From Microbacterium sp. zg-B96 (GTDB lineage Bacteria > Actinomycetota > Actinomycetes > Actinomycetales > Microbacteriaceae), in NCBI RefSeq assembly GCF_030246865.1, contig NZ_CP126738.1, forward strand, positions 1,984,001 through 2,048,000: a stretch of DNA of 64,000 nucleotides. Reading direction: 5' to 3'. The translations under genes were made by a program, and so were the position numbers. The stretch's first letter is position 1; each line of letters begins with the position of its first letter. Positions 43,937 through 54,560 of this stretch are shown here, in pieces. The notes below the pieces were generated by a model that had not been told where the DNA came from, did not search any database, and saw only the letters and a list, made by a program, of their open reading frames with translations.

Positions 43937-44926
43937 TCAGAGCCACTTCGAGGTGAGGTGCTCCGAGTTGATGCGGCGGAGCGTCCCCGATGCGCCGCGG
44001 ATCACGACCGATTCGCTGTAGATGAATCCGCCCTCGCGGCGGACGCCCGCGACGAGTTCACCGTTGGTCACGCCGGTGGCGACGAAGATGGTGTTCTTGC
44101 CGCGCACCAGATCGTCGGCCTCGTACACCTCGCCGTTCACCTTCAGGCCGGCATCCGCGCCCTTCTGCTTCTCGTCGTCGTCCCGCGGCCACAGCCGTCC
44201 CTGGATGTGACCGCCGAGCGCCTTGATGGCACACGCGGTGACGATGCCCTCCGGGCTGCCGCCGATCCCGACGCACATGTCGGTGCTCGCGTTGTGCCGG
44301 GCAGCGTTGATGCCGCCGGCGACGTCGCCGTCACTCATCAGGCGGGTGCCGGCGCCGGCCTCGCGGATCTGCTCGATCAGGTCGTCATGACGGGGGCGGT
44401 GCAGCACCGACACCACCATCTCGTCGACCGGCTTGCCCAGCGCCTTGGACAGCAGCCGGATGTTCTCGCCGATGGGGAGACGGATGTCGACGACGCCGAC
44501 ACCGGCAGGCCCGGTGACCAGCTTGTCCATGTAGAACACGCTGGACGCGTCAAGCATGGTGCCGTGGTCGGAGACGGCCAGGACCGACAGCGCGTTGTTG
44601 CGGCCGGCGGCCGTCAGGGTCGTGCCGTCGATGGGGTCCACGGCGACGTCGCACTGCGGGCCACGCCCGGTGCCGACGTGCTCGCCGTTGAACAGCATGG
44701 GCGCGTTGTCCTTCTCACCCTCGCCGATGACGATCACGCCGTCGAAGTTCACGGTGGTGAGGAACGCGCGCATCGCATCGACGGCGGCACCGTCGGCGAG
44801 TTCCTTCTTGCCGCGGCCGATGAAGGGCACGGACCGGATCGCGGCAGCCTCCGTGGCACGCACCAACTCCAGCGCCAGGTTGCGGTCGGGGTGCAAAGGA
44901 CTCATATCCGCGGTAAGACTCACCAT
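43937..44926 (-). CDS. glpX: Class II fructose-1,6-bisphosphatase
   Basis: A 329-residue gluconeogenic phosphatase that removes the 1-phosphate of fructose-1,6-bisphosphate, metal-dependent. Motifs include GRGKKELADGAAVDAMR, EGEKDNAPMLFNGE, VDPIDGTTLTAAG and GIGGSPEGIVTACAIKALG (core GGSPEGI). TAGGCT (44934-44939) ends 7 nt before ATG 44926, which fixes the start. Next to it, divergently, is the class II aldolase gene, which makes or uses the same sugar phosphate. Confidence 0.95.
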   Translation of the reverse strand: MVSLTADMSPLHPDRNLALELVRATEAAAIRSVPFIGRGKKELADGAAVDAMRAFLTTVNFDGVIVIGEGEKDNAPMLFNGEHVGTGRGPQCDVAVDPIDGTTLTAAGRNNALSVLAVSDHGTMLDASSVFYMDKLVTGPAGVGVVDIRLPIGENIRLLSKALGKPVDEMVVSVLHRPRHDDLIEQIREAGAGTRLMSDGDVAGGINAARHNASTDMCVGIGGSPEGIVTACAIKALGGHIQGRLWPRDDDEKQKGADAGLKVNGEVYEADDLVRGKNTIFVATGVTNGELVAGVRREGGFIYSESVVIRGASGTLRRINSEHLTSKWL

Positions 44927-45114
44927 GTAGGCCAGCCTATTGCCGCAGGTCCTCGCGCACAGGCCCCTCCGGTGGGGTGGCGCACGAAGGAAGTGGGGTT
45001 CTTTCGCCCCCGGCAATTGCGCCCGCCGGCCCTATTCGCACGGCGCTCCCCAGGACCGCGAGGACCCCCTTCGCTAGAGTGGACGTGAACACCCGCCGAC
45101 TTTTAGGAGCAGAC

Positions 45115-46146
<1,032 letters not shown>

Positions 46147-46166
46147 CACCGCTGCTTCTTCACCAC

Positions 46167-46208
46167 CACGGATGCCTCGACCCTGCCGGGTCGGGGCATC
46201 CGTGTTTT
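46167..46208. terminator. Terminator between fba and the MOSC gene
   Basis: A long stem built from CACGGATGCC and GGCATCCGTG (10 bp), continued by CGACCC/GGGTCG with one bulged or mismatched base, ending in TTTT at 46205-46208. It includes the window's GGATGCC and GGCATCC motifs and serves fba; the MOSC stop lies at its right end. Confidence 0.9.
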
Positions 46209-46759
46209 CAGCGGATGCCGCGGATCACGTCCACAATCGTCGGTGCCCCGGCCGGCACGCTCACCACGGTGATCTCATCGCCGGCCTGCACCCGCCCGGT
46301 CTTGACGACCTTGAAGTACGGACCCGGCCGCTCGGCCTGTGCGAAGCGCTTCACCCACCCGGATTCCTCCTCGCCGCCCACCCAGCGGGCGAACGTCTGG
46401 CAGGGGGTGCGGGGCATGGTCACCTCGAGCACGACGTCCTGCCCGATCTGCCACCGTTCGCCGACGCGTGCGGCGTTCACGTCGATGCCTTCGGTGCGCA
46501 GGTTCTCACCGAAGAAGCCCGGGGCGAGCGGCCGATTCAGTTCGCCTTCCCAATAGGAGGCATCCTCCTGCGCGTACGCGTAGACGGCCTTGTCCAGCCC
46601 GCCGTGATGCTTGCGACTGGCCTGCACATCGGCGTAGACGCCGTACAGGCCGATGCGCACCGCGCCGGCCGCCGGACGCTTGTCGATCGCGGTGACCCCC
46701 ACCGGTCCGGCGTCGGGGCGCAGGGCGTGAACGGAGCAGACGGCGACAAGGCTCGGCAT
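46208..46759 (-). CDS. MOSC domain protein
   Basis: A 183-residue molybdenum-cofactor sulfurase C-terminal domain protein. The conserved Cys that carries sulfur or the cofactor is in PRTPCQTFARWVGG. GFFGENLRTEGIDV is the second family block, and KHHGGLDKAVYAYAQED is typical of the YiiM group, which reduces N-hydroxylated compounds. TAGGCT ends 6 nt before ATG 46759, so it is leaderless. It is convergent with fba. Confidence 0.93.
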   Translation of the reverse strand: MPSLVAVCSVHALRPDAGPVGVTAIDKRPAAGAVRIGLYGVYADVQASRKHHGGLDKAVYAYAQEDASYWEGELNRPLAPGFFGENLRTEGIDVNAARVGERWQIGQDVVLEVTMPRTPCQTFARWVGGEEESGWVKRFAQAERPGPYFKVVKTGRVQAGDEITVVSVPAGAPTIVDVIRGIR

Positions 46760-46782
46760 CGGCTCAGCCTAGAGCCTCGGCG

Positions 46783-47340
46783 TCAGCCCGAGACGGTGCG
46801 TTGCAGTGCCTCCCACGCGGCGGGGTCGTTAATGATCGGGATCACCATGAGCGTGCCCGAGACGAGGTTGCAGACGATGCCGCCGACCAGCGGCATCCAC
46901 CAGGTGAGGCGGCCTGCCCGCAGGCTCCGCCATGACACCCACGCCGTCAGCAGCCACCCGATGACCAGCACCGACGCACCGGCGATCCCCCAGGCGCGCA
47001 CGCCCTCCGGTTCGGCCAGCTGAGCGTCGACGCCGAGGGTCTGGAACAGCGTCTGCGCGAACGTGCCGACATCGATCATCTGCGGTGCAGAGACCAGTAC
47101 CGTCAGCAGTCCGTAGCCGAGCAGGATGACCGTGATGATGCGGTCGGCGGTGCGCGTCGGGCGCGCGGCCGAGGTGGTCGCCGGTGCCGCGGGCACGGCG
47201 TGGTCTGACGCGACGGCCTCCGGCGACACGCCGGCTTCCAGAGCGTCGGTGGCATCCGGCCGCGCGATGCGCGCGCGCTGCTCTTCGGGGGTCGCGTACT
47301 CGCCGTACTGCGGGCGCGGACGCGGATCGACGTCACTCAC
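46783..47340 (-). CDS. DUF6264 membrane protein
   Basis: A 185-residue protein: a hydrophilic N-terminal part ([20 protein letters not shown]) typical of DUF6264 and four helices in the rest (for example [19 protein letters not shown] and [15 protein letters not shown]). GTG at 47340 overlaps the ispH stop (GTGA). The function is unknown. Coupling to ispH is conserved in relatives as far as I recall. Confidence 0.8.
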   Translation of the reverse strand: MSDVDPRPRPQYGEYATPEEQRARIARPDATDALEAGVSPEAVASDHAVPAAPATTSAARPTRTADRIITVILLGYGLLTVLVSAPQMIDVGTFAQTLFQTLGVDAQLAEPEGVRAWGIAGASVLVIGWLLTAWVSWRSLRAGRLTWWMPLVGGIVCNLVSGTLMVIPIINDPAAWEALQRTVSG

Positions 47341-48398
47341 GGTCGGTTCCGTCCACCCAGAGCGCGCTCGTCGCGCTTGCCCGAGGCATCCTGACGCAGT
47401 TCCTTCGGCAGCGAGAAGATGAGGTCCTCCTCGGCGGTGCGCACTTCCTCCACGTCGCGGTAGCCCGCACCGGCGAGGTCCTCGAGCACTTCCTGCACCA
47501 GCACGTCCGGCACCGATGCGCCGCTGGTCACGCCGACGGTCTCGACGCCGTCGAGCCATTCCTGCTTCACTTCGTGCGCGTAGTCGACGCGGTAGGCCGC
47601 CTTGGCGCCGTACTCCAGCGCCACTTCGACCAGGCGCACGCTGTTGGAGGAGTTCGCCGAACCCACCACGATCACCAGATCCGCACCGACGGCGACCTTC
47701 TTGATCGCCACCTGGCGGTTCTGCGTCGCGTAGCAGATGTCGTCCGAGGGCGGATCCTGCAGCTCGGGGAACCGTTCGCGCAGGCGTCGCACCGTCTCCA
47801 TCGTCTCGTCGACCGAGAGCGTCGTCTGCGACAGCCACACGACCTTCGACGGGTCGCGCACCTGGACGCGGTCAGCGTCGTCGGGCGAGTTGACGATCGT
47901 GACGTGCTCGGGCGCCTCACCGGCGGTCCCCTCGACCTCTTCGTGGCCGGCGTGACCGATCAGCAGGATCTCGAAGTCGTCGCGGGCGAAGCGCACCGCC
48001 TCGCGGTGCACCTTCGTCACGAGTGGACACGTCGCGTCGATCGCCTGCAGGCCGCGGTCGGATGCCGCAGACACCACCGCCGGCGACACACCGTGGGCGC
48101 TGAAGACGACGTGAGACCCGGGCGGCACCTCGTCGACTTCCTCGACGAAGATCGCGCCCTTGGACTCGAGTTCGGTGACGACGTGGATGTTGTGCACGAT
48201 CTGCTTGCGCACGTACACCGGCGCGCCGAAGCGCTCCAGCGCCTTCTCCACAGCGATGACGGCGCGGTCCACTCCCGCGCAATAGCCGCGGGGCGATGCC
48301 AGCAGCACCCGCTTGCGTCCGGCCACCGGCCTATCCTGGAGAAGGCCACGCCGCCCCGGCACACGGGGTATGGGCAGTCGAACTGCTGAGGTGCTCAC
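47337..48398 (-). CDS. ispH: 4-hydroxy-3-methylbut-2-enyl diphosphate reductase
   Basis: A 353-residue iron-sulfur enzyme for the last step of the MEP isoprenoid pathway, making IPP and DMAPP. The three cluster cysteines are in [24 protein letters not shown] and [10 protein letters not shown]. The long N-terminus is common in actinobacteria. TAGAAT (48405-48410) ends 6 nt before GTG 48398, supporting that start over the GTG at 48326. It makes the isoprenoids that uppS at 57256 also uses. Confidence 0.95.
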   Translation of the reverse strand: MSTSAVRLPIPRVPGRRGLLQDRPVAGRKRVLLASPRGYCAGVDRAVIAVEKALERFGAPVYVRKQIVHNIHVVTELESKGAIFVEEVDEVPPGSHVVFSAHGVSPAVVSAASDRGLQAIDATCPLVTKVHREAVRFARDDFEILLIGHAGHEEVEGTAGEAPEHVTIVNSPDDADRVQVRDPSKVVWLSQTTLSVDETMETVRRLRERFPELQDPPSDDICYATQNRQVAIKKVAVGADLVIVVGSANSSNSVRLVEVALEYGAKAAYRVDYAHEVKQEWLDGVETVGVTSGASVPDVLVQEVLEDLAGAGYRDVEEVRTAEEDLIFSLPKELRQDASGKRDERALGGRNRP

Positions 48399-48457
48399 CC
48401 CTTGATTCTAGGAGTCAGCGCCTGAGCATCGGCCGGTCACCGCGACGGAAGAGGCAC

Positions 48458-49756
48458 ATGACGACGTTCGAACCCGCACCGGGGCAGACACCACCGGCCG
48501 ATGCCGTGCATCCCGGCTCGTCCTCACCCGAGGCGCCCACGTCGGTGTCGCGGCTGAACGAGACCATCCGCGACTTCGTGCAGAAGTGGGGCGCGGTGTG
48601 GGTCGAGGGCGAGATCACCTCGTGGAACGTCCGCGGCGGCAACGTGTTCGGTCGCCTCAAGGACGTCTCCTCCGACGCCTCGCTGTCGTTCCGGCTGTGG
48701 TCCACGACCCGGCAGCGCATCCCGTCCGACATCAAGTCGGGCGACCACGTGGTGGCGTGCGTCAAGAGCGAGTTCTACGTCAAGACGGGCGATTTCAGCT
48801 TCATCGTCTCGGCGATGAAGCACGTGGGCCTGGGCGATCAGCTCGAGAAGCTCGAGCGCCTGCGCACCAAGCTGCGCGCCGAGGGTCTGTTCGACGCGTC
48901 CCGCAAGCGGCCGCTGCCGTTCCTGCCGCACCGCATCGGCCTCATCACCGGGGAGCGCAGCGACGCCGAGAAGGACGTGCACCGCAACGCCGAGCTGCGC
49001 TGGCCGGCGGTGAGCTTCCGCACCATCCACGTCGCCGTGCAGGGTGAGCGGTGCGTCCCGGAGACGGTCGCCGCCCTCCAGCAGCTCGACGCCGACCCCG
49101 AGGTCGACGTCATCGTCATCGCCCGCGGCGGCGGCGACCCGCAGACGCTGCTCGGCTTCAGCGACGAGGCGCTGCTGCGGGCGGTCGCTGCGGCATCCAC
49201 CCCCGTCGTCAGCGCGATCGGGCACGAGAACGACCACCCGCTGCTGGATGACGTGGCCGACCTGCGCGCGTCGACGCCCACCGATGCCGCCAAGCGCATC
49301 GTGCCGGACGTCGCCGAACAGCGCGCCGTCGTGCGCCAGCTGCGCTCGCGAGCCGGCAGCCGGCTGACCCAGCGCATCGGCCACGACATCGCGCAGCTGC
49401 AGCAGCTGCGGTCGCGCCCGGTGCTGCGGGAGCCGGAGACCATGCTCACCAGCCGCGCGCAGGAGCTGTGGTTCCACACGTCTCGTGGCCGCGAGATCGT
49501 CGAGCGTCGGGTGGATGCCGCGATGCGCGCCACCTCGGAGCTGCGGGCGTCGCTGCGCGCGCTGTCCCCCGCCGCGACGCTGTCCCGCGGCTACGCCATC
49601 GCGCACCTGCCGGCCGGTGTGATCGTGCGGGATGCGGCGCAGGCACCGGCGGGCACCGAGGTCACCGTGACCGTCGGCCGGGGTTCGTTCACCGCCGACT
49701 CGCAGGGCGAGGTGCTCGAGTCGGCCACGGCGGGCCTGCCGGAAGGGGCGAACTAA
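48458..49756 (+). CDS. xseA: Exodeoxyribonuclease VII large subunit
   Basis: A 432-residue subunit of the single-strand-specific exonuclease VII. The OB-fold domain is at the N-terminus (WVEGEITSWNVRGGNVFGRLKD, core GEITSWNV). The nuclease domain has IGLITGERSDAEKDV and DVIVIARGGGDPQTLLGFSDE (core ARGGGDPQTL), followed by the helical coiled-coil part. The ATG at 48458 has GGAAGAGG upstream. xseB starts 10 bp after the stop. Confidence 0.95.
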   Translation: MTTFEPAPGQTPPADAVHPGSSSPEAPTSVSRLNETIRDFVQKWGAVWVEGEITSWNVRGGNVFGRLKDVSSDASLSFRLWSTTRQRIPSDIKSGDHVVACVKSEFYVKTGDFSFIVSAMKHVGLGDQLEKLERLRTKLRAEGLFDASRKRPLPFLPHRIGLITGERSDAEKDVHRNAELRWPAVSFRTIHVAVQGERCVPETVAALQQLDADPEVDVIVIARGGGDPQTLLGFSDEALLRAVAAASTPVVSAIGHENDHPLLDDVADLRASTPTDAAKRIVPDVAEQRAVVRQLRSRAGSRLTQRIGHDIAQLQQLRSRPVLREPETMLTSRAQELWFHTSRGREIVERRVDAAMRATSELRASLRALSPAATLSRGYAIAHLPAGVIVRDAAQAPAGTEVTVTVGRGSFTADSQGEVLESATAGLPEGAN

Positions 49757-49766
49757 GATGGAACGC

Positions 49767-50000
49767 ATGACAGCCAGCGACGACGCAACCGACGTCGCCG
49801 CCCTCTCGTTCGAGCAGGCGCGTGACGAACTCGTCCGCGTCGTCGCCGAACTGGAGCAGGGCGCGCCGACCCTCGAACAGTCGCTTGCCCTCTGGGTGCG
49901 CGGCGAAGCCCTCGCCGCCCACTGCGAGCAGTGGCTGCTCGGCGCGAAGCGCCGTCTGGACGCGGCACGCGCCGAGGTTCAGGCACCCGAGGCGTCCTGA
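49767..50000 (+). CDS. xseB: Exodeoxyribonuclease VII small subunit
   Basis: A 77-residue helical partner of XseA (SFEQARDELVRVVAELEQG, then LEQSLALWVRGEALAAHCEQWL, core LEQSLALW). TAAGAT (49754-49759) ends 7 nt before ATG 49767, so besides read-through from xseA it may have its own leaderless promoter; the alternative start is ATG 49758. The stop overlaps the next start by one base. Confidence 0.9.
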   Translation: MTASDDATDVAALSFEQARDELVRVVAELEQGAPTLEQSLALWVRGEALAAHCEQWLLGAKRRLDAARAEVQAPEAS

Positions 50001-50638
50001 TGGCCGCCTCCCCCCGCATCGTCGCCGAACTCGGGCGACCCGAAACGCCGGAAGAGACCGCCGCCCGCAAGGCGGAGTCCTCACGCCTCCACCGCAACAG
50101 CCGCACGATCCGCAACGGCGTCGCCGCGCTCCTGGTCACCCTCGGGGTGGTGCTGGTGGTCGTCATCGGCGTGCCGCGAGGCACGGCGCCGCCGGCCGAA
50201 CCGATCGATGTCGCCGCCGAGGCCGCCGAAGCGCAGACCGCGCTGGATCGACCGGTCATCGCCCCGGACACCCCCGACGACTGGTCGGTCAACCGGGCGA
50301 CCGTCGACGGCGAAGACGGCGTGCAGGCGTGGACCGTCGTGTACGCCCCGCCGCAGGGCTTCGTCAACGTGGCTCAGGGGTTCGACGCCGACGAATCCTG
50401 GCCGACCCGCGTGCTCGCCGGCAGTTCCGCGACCGGGAAAGCCACGATCGACGGCGTCGAGTGGACCGTCTACGACATCTCCGATCCGGACGAAACGGCG
50501 AACATCTCCTATGCGCTGAGCACGCCTGCCGGAACGGACACGGTCATGGTCTACGGTGCGACCGACGCCGGCACCGCCGCCGAGGTCGCCGAGAGCCTCA
50601 CCGACGACGTGCGCCGACTCCGTGAGGACGCACCGTGA
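50000..50638 (+). CDS. DUF4245 protein
   Basis: A 212-residue membrane-anchored protein. A hydrophilic 37-residue N-terminus precedes one helix (VAALLVTLGVVLVVVIGV) and an outer domain matching DUF4245 (PDDWSVNRATV, FVNVAQGFDADESW, WTVYDISDPDETANISYAL). The function is unknown, but the gene is conserved beside xseAB in many actinobacteria. It overlaps xseB (TGATG) and is coupled to the carbonic anhydrase by GTGA. Confidence 0.88.
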   Translation: MAASPRIVAELGRPETPEETAARKAESSRLHRNSRTIRNGVAALLVTLGVVLVVVIGVPRGTAPPAEPIDVAAEAAEAQTALDRPVIAPDTPDDWSVNRATVDGEDGVQAWTVVYAPPQGFVNVAQGFDADESWPTRVLAGSSATGKATIDGVEWTVYDISDPDETANISYALSTPAGTDTVMVYGATDAGTAAEVAESLTDDVRRLREDAP

Positions 50639-51297
50639 CCGCCGAATCCGCCCGGCCGGCTCCGCAGGAGGCCTGGGAGGAGATGCAGCGGGGCAATGCG
50701 CGCTTCGTGGCCGGTGAGCCGCGGCATCCGCGTCAGGACGTCGAGCGCCGGCACGAGACGGCAGGCTCGCAATTCCCCCGCGCCGCGCTGTTCGGCTGCT
50801 CCGATTCCCGGCTAGCAGCCGAGATCATCTTCGACGAGGGCCTGGGCGACCTGTTCGTCATCCGCAACGCCGGTCAGGTCATCTCCGAGTCCGTCGTCGG
50901 GAGCCTGGAATACGCCGTCGCCGTGCTCGAGGTGCCGCTGATCGTCGTGCTCGGCCATGACGCGTGCGGCGCGGTGCGCGCCGCGATCGACTCCACAGCC
51001 TTGGACGCGCCCCTGCTCCCGGTGCATGTGTGGCGACACATCGCCCCGATCGTGCCCATCGCGCGTCGGGTGCTGCTGCAGGGTGCCGACGCGGGCGTCA
51101 CGCCCGCCACCGTCGACGCCGAACAGGTGGGACGCGAGCACCTGCGGGAAACGATCGCTGCGCTGCTGAAGTCGTCCGAGCTGATCAGCGAGGCCGTGGC
51201 CGAGGGCCGCGTCGCCGTCGTCGGCGCGAACTACCGACTGGCCGAAGGCACCGCCATCCCCGACGTGATCGTCGGCGCGGTCGTCGCCGACGCCTGA
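50635..51297 (+). CDS. Beta-class carbonic anhydrase
   Basis: A 220-residue zinc enzyme that interconverts CO2 and bicarbonate. Zinc ligands are Cys 54 in LFGCSDSRLAAE and His-Cys in VLGHDACGAV near 108-111; the Asp-Arg dyad is in CSDSR. Length is normal for the class. GTG at 50635 overlaps the previous stop as GTGA. Confidence 0.94.
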   Translation: MTAESARPAPQEAWEEMQRGNARFVAGEPRHPRQDVERRHETAGSQFPRAALFGCSDSRLAAEIIFDEGLGDLFVIRNAGQVISESVVGSLEYAVAVLEVPLIVVLGHDACGAVRAAIDSTALDAPLLPVHVWRHIAPIVPIARRVLLQGADAGVTPATVDAEQVGREHLRETIAALLKSSELISEAVAEGRVAVVGANYRLAEGTAIPDVIVGAVVADA

Positions 51298-51327
51298 CCA
51301 GAACTCTCAAAGCAAGGAAACGAGGAC

Positions 51328-52731
51328 GTGACCGCCATGGCAGACATCGAATACCGGATCGAACACGACACGATGGGTGAGGTGCGCGTGCCCAAGCACG
51401 CGCTGTACGCCGCGCAGACCCAGCGAGCTGTCGAGAACTTCCCGATCTCCGGCAGCGGTCTGGAGTCGACGCAGATCGCCGCGCTGGCGCGCATCAAGAA
51501 GGCCGCAGCGCTGGCCAACAAGCAGCTGGGCACGCTCGACGGTGCCATCGCCGACGCGATCGCGGCTGCCGCGGATGACGTCATCACCGGCCAGTACGAC
51601 GAGCACTTCCCGGTGGACACCTACCAGACCGGCAGTGGCACGTCGTCGAACATGAACATGAACGAGGTGCTCGCGACGCTGGCGACGGCAAAGCTCGGTG
51701 CACCGGTGCACCCGAACGACCACGTCAACGCGTCGCAGTCATCCAACGACGTCTTCCCCACCTCGGTGCACATCGCTGTCACCCAGGCGCTCATCGACGA
51801 CCTCATCCCGGCGCTGGACCACCTCGCCGTGGCACTCGAGGCCAAGGCCGAGCTGTGGAAGGACGTCGTCAAGGCCGGCCGCACCCACCTGATGGATGCC
51901 ACGCCCGTCACCCTCGGACAGGAGTTCGGCGGCTACGCCCGCCAGATCCGCCTCGGCATCGAGCGCGTGCAGTCGGTGCTCCCCCGCGTCGGCGAGGTGC
52001 CCCTGGGCGGCACCGCGGTCGGCACCGGCATCAACACCCCGCTGGGGTTCCCGCAGCAGGTCATCGCGCTGCTGGCATCCGAAACCGAGCTTCCCATCAC
52101 AGAGGCCAAAGACCACTTCGAGGCACAGGCCAACCGGGACGCCCTCGTCGAGGCATCCGGGGCTCTGCGCACCATCGCGGTGTCGCTGACGAAGATCAAC
52201 AACGACCTGCGCTGGATGGGCTCGGGCCCCAACACCGGGCTCGGCGAACTGAACATCCCCGACCTGCAGCCCGGCTCGTCGATCATGCCGGGCAAGGTCA
52301 ACCCCGTCGTGCCCGAGGCGACGCTGATGGTGTGCGCCCGGGTGATCGGCAACGACGCGACCGTGGCGTGGGCGGGCGCATCCGGCTCGTTCGAGCTGAA
52401 CGTCGCGATCCCGGTCATGGGAACGGCGCTGCTGGAGTCGATCCGGCTGCTGTCCAACGCGATGCGCGTGCTCGCCGACAAGACCATCGACGGCCTTCAG
52501 GCCAACGTCGAGCGTGCCGCGGCGTTCGCGGGCATGTCACCGTCGATCGTCACCCCGCTGAACAAGCTCATCGGGTACGAAGCAGCCGCCAAGATCGCCA
52601 AGCACTCGGTGGCGCAGGGCATCACCGTCCGCGAGGCGGTGATCGAACTCGGATACGTCGAGCGTGGTGAGATCACCGAAGCGCAGCTCGACGAAAAACT
52701 CGACCTGCTCTCGATGACCCGCCCGGGTTGA
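51328..52731 (+). CDS. fumC: Class II fumarate hydratase
   Basis: A 467-residue TCA-cycle enzyme interconverting fumarate and malate. The signature is [19 protein letters not shown] near 320 and the N-terminal [14 protein letters not shown] is also typical. GTG 51328 has GAGGAC upstream; ATG 51337 is close. It follows the carbonic anhydrase by 30 bp and is probably in the same operon. Confidence 0.96.
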   Translation: MTAMADIEYRIEHDTMGEVRVPKHALYAAQTQRAVENFPISGSGLESTQIAALARIKKAAALANKQLGTLDGAIADAIAAAADDVITGQYDEHFPVDTYQTGSGTSSNMNMNEVLATLATAKLGAPVHPNDHVNASQSSNDVFPTSVHIAVTQALIDDLIPALDHLAVALEAKAELWKDVVKAGRTHLMDATPVTLGQEFGGYARQIRLGIERVQSVLPRVGEVPLGGTAVGTGINTPLGFPQQVIALLASETELPITEAKDHFEAQANRDALVEASGALRTIAVSLTKINNDLRWMGSGPNTGLGELNIPDLQPGSSIMPGKVNPVVPEATLMVCARVIGNDATVAWAGASGSFELNVAIPVMGTALLESIRLLSNAMRVLADKTIDGLQANVERAAAFAGMSPSIVTPLNKLIGYEAAAKIAKHSVAQGITVREAVIELGYVERGEITEAQLDEKLDLLSMTRPG

Positions 52732-52741
52732 TAATCGGAGG

Positions 52742-53740
52742 GTGAACCGCACGCCACGGCACGGCCGCGCGCAGCGTCGCATCCTGGGGATCGTCCTCGG
52801 GGTCGGCGGTGCCGGTTTCGTGATGGCCGGCGCCGTGGGGGCCGTCATCCTCGCGGCCGACGGCGCGACCGAGCCCACCCGGCTGCTGATCGCCGGCGGC
52901 GTCTACCTACTGGCCGCACTCCTCGCCCTCGCCGCCATCGGCACCGCGTACTGGCTGGCGGTGCAGCCCGATGCCGATGCGCCGCCGGCCGAAGGCGACG
53001 CGGCCGAGCAGTCGGAGGCATCCTTCGACGCGCAGCGGCGCCTGCTGGACGATGTGCGCCACGAACTGAAGACGCCGATCACGATCGTGCGAGGACATCT
53101 GGAGACGATGAACCCCGCCGATCCCGCCGATGTCGTCGCTGTCCGCGACATCGGCATCGCCGAGCTTGACCGCATGACCCGGCTCGTCAACGACATCGAC
53201 CTGCTGGCGGCGGTGGATGGGGATTCCTACTCGTTCTCCTTCATCGACCTCGCCGCCCTCACACAGCGCGTCGGCGAGCTCGTCTCGGTGATCCCGAACC
53301 ACTCCTGGACCATCGAGCATCGCGGCACCGGCCGCATCCGCGCCGATCACGACCGGCTGCTGCAGGCCTGGCTGCAGCTGGCGGACAACGCCGCCAAGTA
53401 CACTCCCGACGGCACCCCCGTCGAGATCGGCAGCGCGATGCACTCCAGCGGCGCGCAGCTGTGGGTGCGCGATCACGGCCCCGGCATCCCCCCTGCCTCC
53501 CGCCACCGGATCTTCCGCCGCTTCGACCGCGCCGCCGGCAGGCGCAGCGTCGGCGGGTCGGGGCTGGGGCTGGCGATCGTCGACACGATCGCCCGCGCGC
53601 ACGGCGGGCACTGTACGGTGGCGGACACACCCGGTGGCGGCGCGACGTTCACCATCGCCGTGCCGTTGGGCACCGGCGCCGCCCCACCCGCACCCGTACG
53701 CGCCGGCGACGTCGTGCTGCAGAGAGAGGCAAGCGCATGA
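52742..53740 (+). CDS. Sensor histidine kinase
   Basis: A 332-residue membrane kinase: two helices at 10-80 with a very short outer loop, then HisKA (DVRHELKTPITIVRGHLE, His near 105), N-box QLADNAAKYTPDGTP, G1 DHGPGIPPASRHRIFRRFD (core DHGPGIP) and G2 GGSGLGLAIVDTIARAHGG. It senses a membrane or internal signal rather than a large outer ligand. GATAAT ends 6 nt before GTG 52742, and GGAGG directly adjoining is too close, so it is probably leaderless. It overlaps its regulator by ATGA. Confidence 0.93.
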   Translation: MNRTPRHGRAQRRILGIVLGVGGAGFVMAGAVGAVILAADGATEPTRLLIAGGVYLLAALLALAAIGTAYWLAVQPDADAPPAEGDAAEQSEASFDAQRRLLDDVRHELKTPITIVRGHLETMNPADPADVVAVRDIGIAELDRMTRLVNDIDLLAAVDGDSYSFSFIDLAALTQRVGELVSVIPNHSWTIEHRGTGRIRADHDRLLQAWLQLADNAAKYTPDGTPVEIGSAMHSSGAQLWVRDHGPGIPPASRHRIFRRFDRAAGRRSVGGSGLGLAIVDTIARAHGGHCTVADTPGGGATFTIAVPLGTGAAPPAPVRAGDVVLQREASA

Positions 53741-54390
53741 CCCGCATCCTGGTCGTCGACGACGAGCCTCACATAGCCGCGCTCGTCGGGCGCGCCCTGA
53801 CCGCGGAGGGGCACGACGTCGAGGTCGCCGACAACGGGCCTGACGCGCTGGTGCGCGCCGTCGACCCCGACGTGGATCTCGTCGTGCTCGACGTGGGCCT
53901 GCCCGGCATGGACGGGATTGAGGTGCTGCGGCGACTGCGTGCGTCCGGGTCGACGGTCCCGGTCATCATCCTCACTGCGCGGTCGGGCACCCGCGACACC
54001 GTGGACGGCTTGGATGCCGGGGCGAACGACTACGTCTCCAAGCCGTTCGTCGTGGCCGAGCTACTGGCGCGGGTGCGCTCACGGCTGCGCGAGAGCGCCG
54101 CAGCGGCCGGGGTCATCGTCCGCGGCGAGGTCACCCTCGACGTGCTGGCCCGGCGGGCCACGATCGACGGCCGCGAAGTGGACCTGTCGGCACGCGAATT
54201 CGCCCTCGCCGAGCAGTTCCTGCGTCACGCCGGCGATGTCCTCAGCCGCGAGACCCTCCTCAGCCGGGTGTGGGGGTTGGACTTCGATCCCGGTTCCAAC
54301 GTCGTCGACGTGTACGTGCGGTACCTGCGGGCGAAGTTCGGCGCCCATCGCATCAGTACCGTGCGCGGCGCCGGCTACCGCTGGGAGTGA
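53737..54390 (+). CDS. OmpR-type response regulator
   Basis: A 217-residue regulator. The receiver domain has DDE near 9-11, the phospho-acceptor Asp in LVVLDVGLPGMDGIEVL near 51 and Lys in YVSKPF. The winged-helix domain is at 120-217 (LSAREFALAEQFLRHAG, VVDVYVRYLRAKFG). It is coupled to the kinase by ATGA and ends at a perfect terminator at 54409. The target genes are not evident. Confidence 0.94.
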   Translation: MTRILVVDDEPHIAALVGRALTAEGHDVEVADNGPDALVRAVDPDVDLVVLDVGLPGMDGIEVLRRLRASGSTVPVIILTARSGTRDTVDGLDAGANDYVSKPFVVAELLARVRSRLRESAAAAGVIVRGEVTLDVLARRATIDGREVDLSAREFALAEQFLRHAGDVLSRETLLSRVWGLDFDPGSNVVDVYVRYLRAKFGAHRISTVRGAGYRWE

Positions 54391-54408
54391 ACCGCGGCCC
54401 GGGCAGCC

Positions 54409-54442
54409 GAGAACCCTCGGGCGTTGAGCGCCGAGGGTTCTC
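54409..54442 (+). terminator. Terminator after the two-component system
   Basis: A 12-bp perfect stem (GAGAACCCTCGG at 54409-54420 with its complement at 54431-54442) and a 10-nt loop, 18 bp after the stop. Confidence 0.85.
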
Positions 54443-54472
54443 GTGAGGCGAAGCTGGGGGTCTTCGCGCTTG

Positions 54473-54546
54473 CCGCTTAAGCGGTAACCCTATGTTCACG
54501 CATGCGGGCGCTCGATGGGAGTCCTCAGCGATGAGATTATTCTCAT
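54473..54546. promoter_or_regulatory. Two palindromes between a terminator and phoH
   Basis: The 118 bp between the terminator and the phoH-like stop hold CCGCTTAAGCGG (54473-54484, perfect) and ATGAGATTATTCTCAT (54531-54546, perfect 6-bp arms). The second is unusually A/T-rich for this genome. They resemble operators or a small transcript's ends, yet no credible gene starts here. Confidence 0.4.
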
Positions 54547-54560
54547 GCGGTGCCCTCGAT

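Noticed and set aside
48524..49768. A 414-residue minus-strand frame opposite xseA.
   Set aside because: It is a shadow frame opposite a well-recognised gene, with no ribosome site and no motif.
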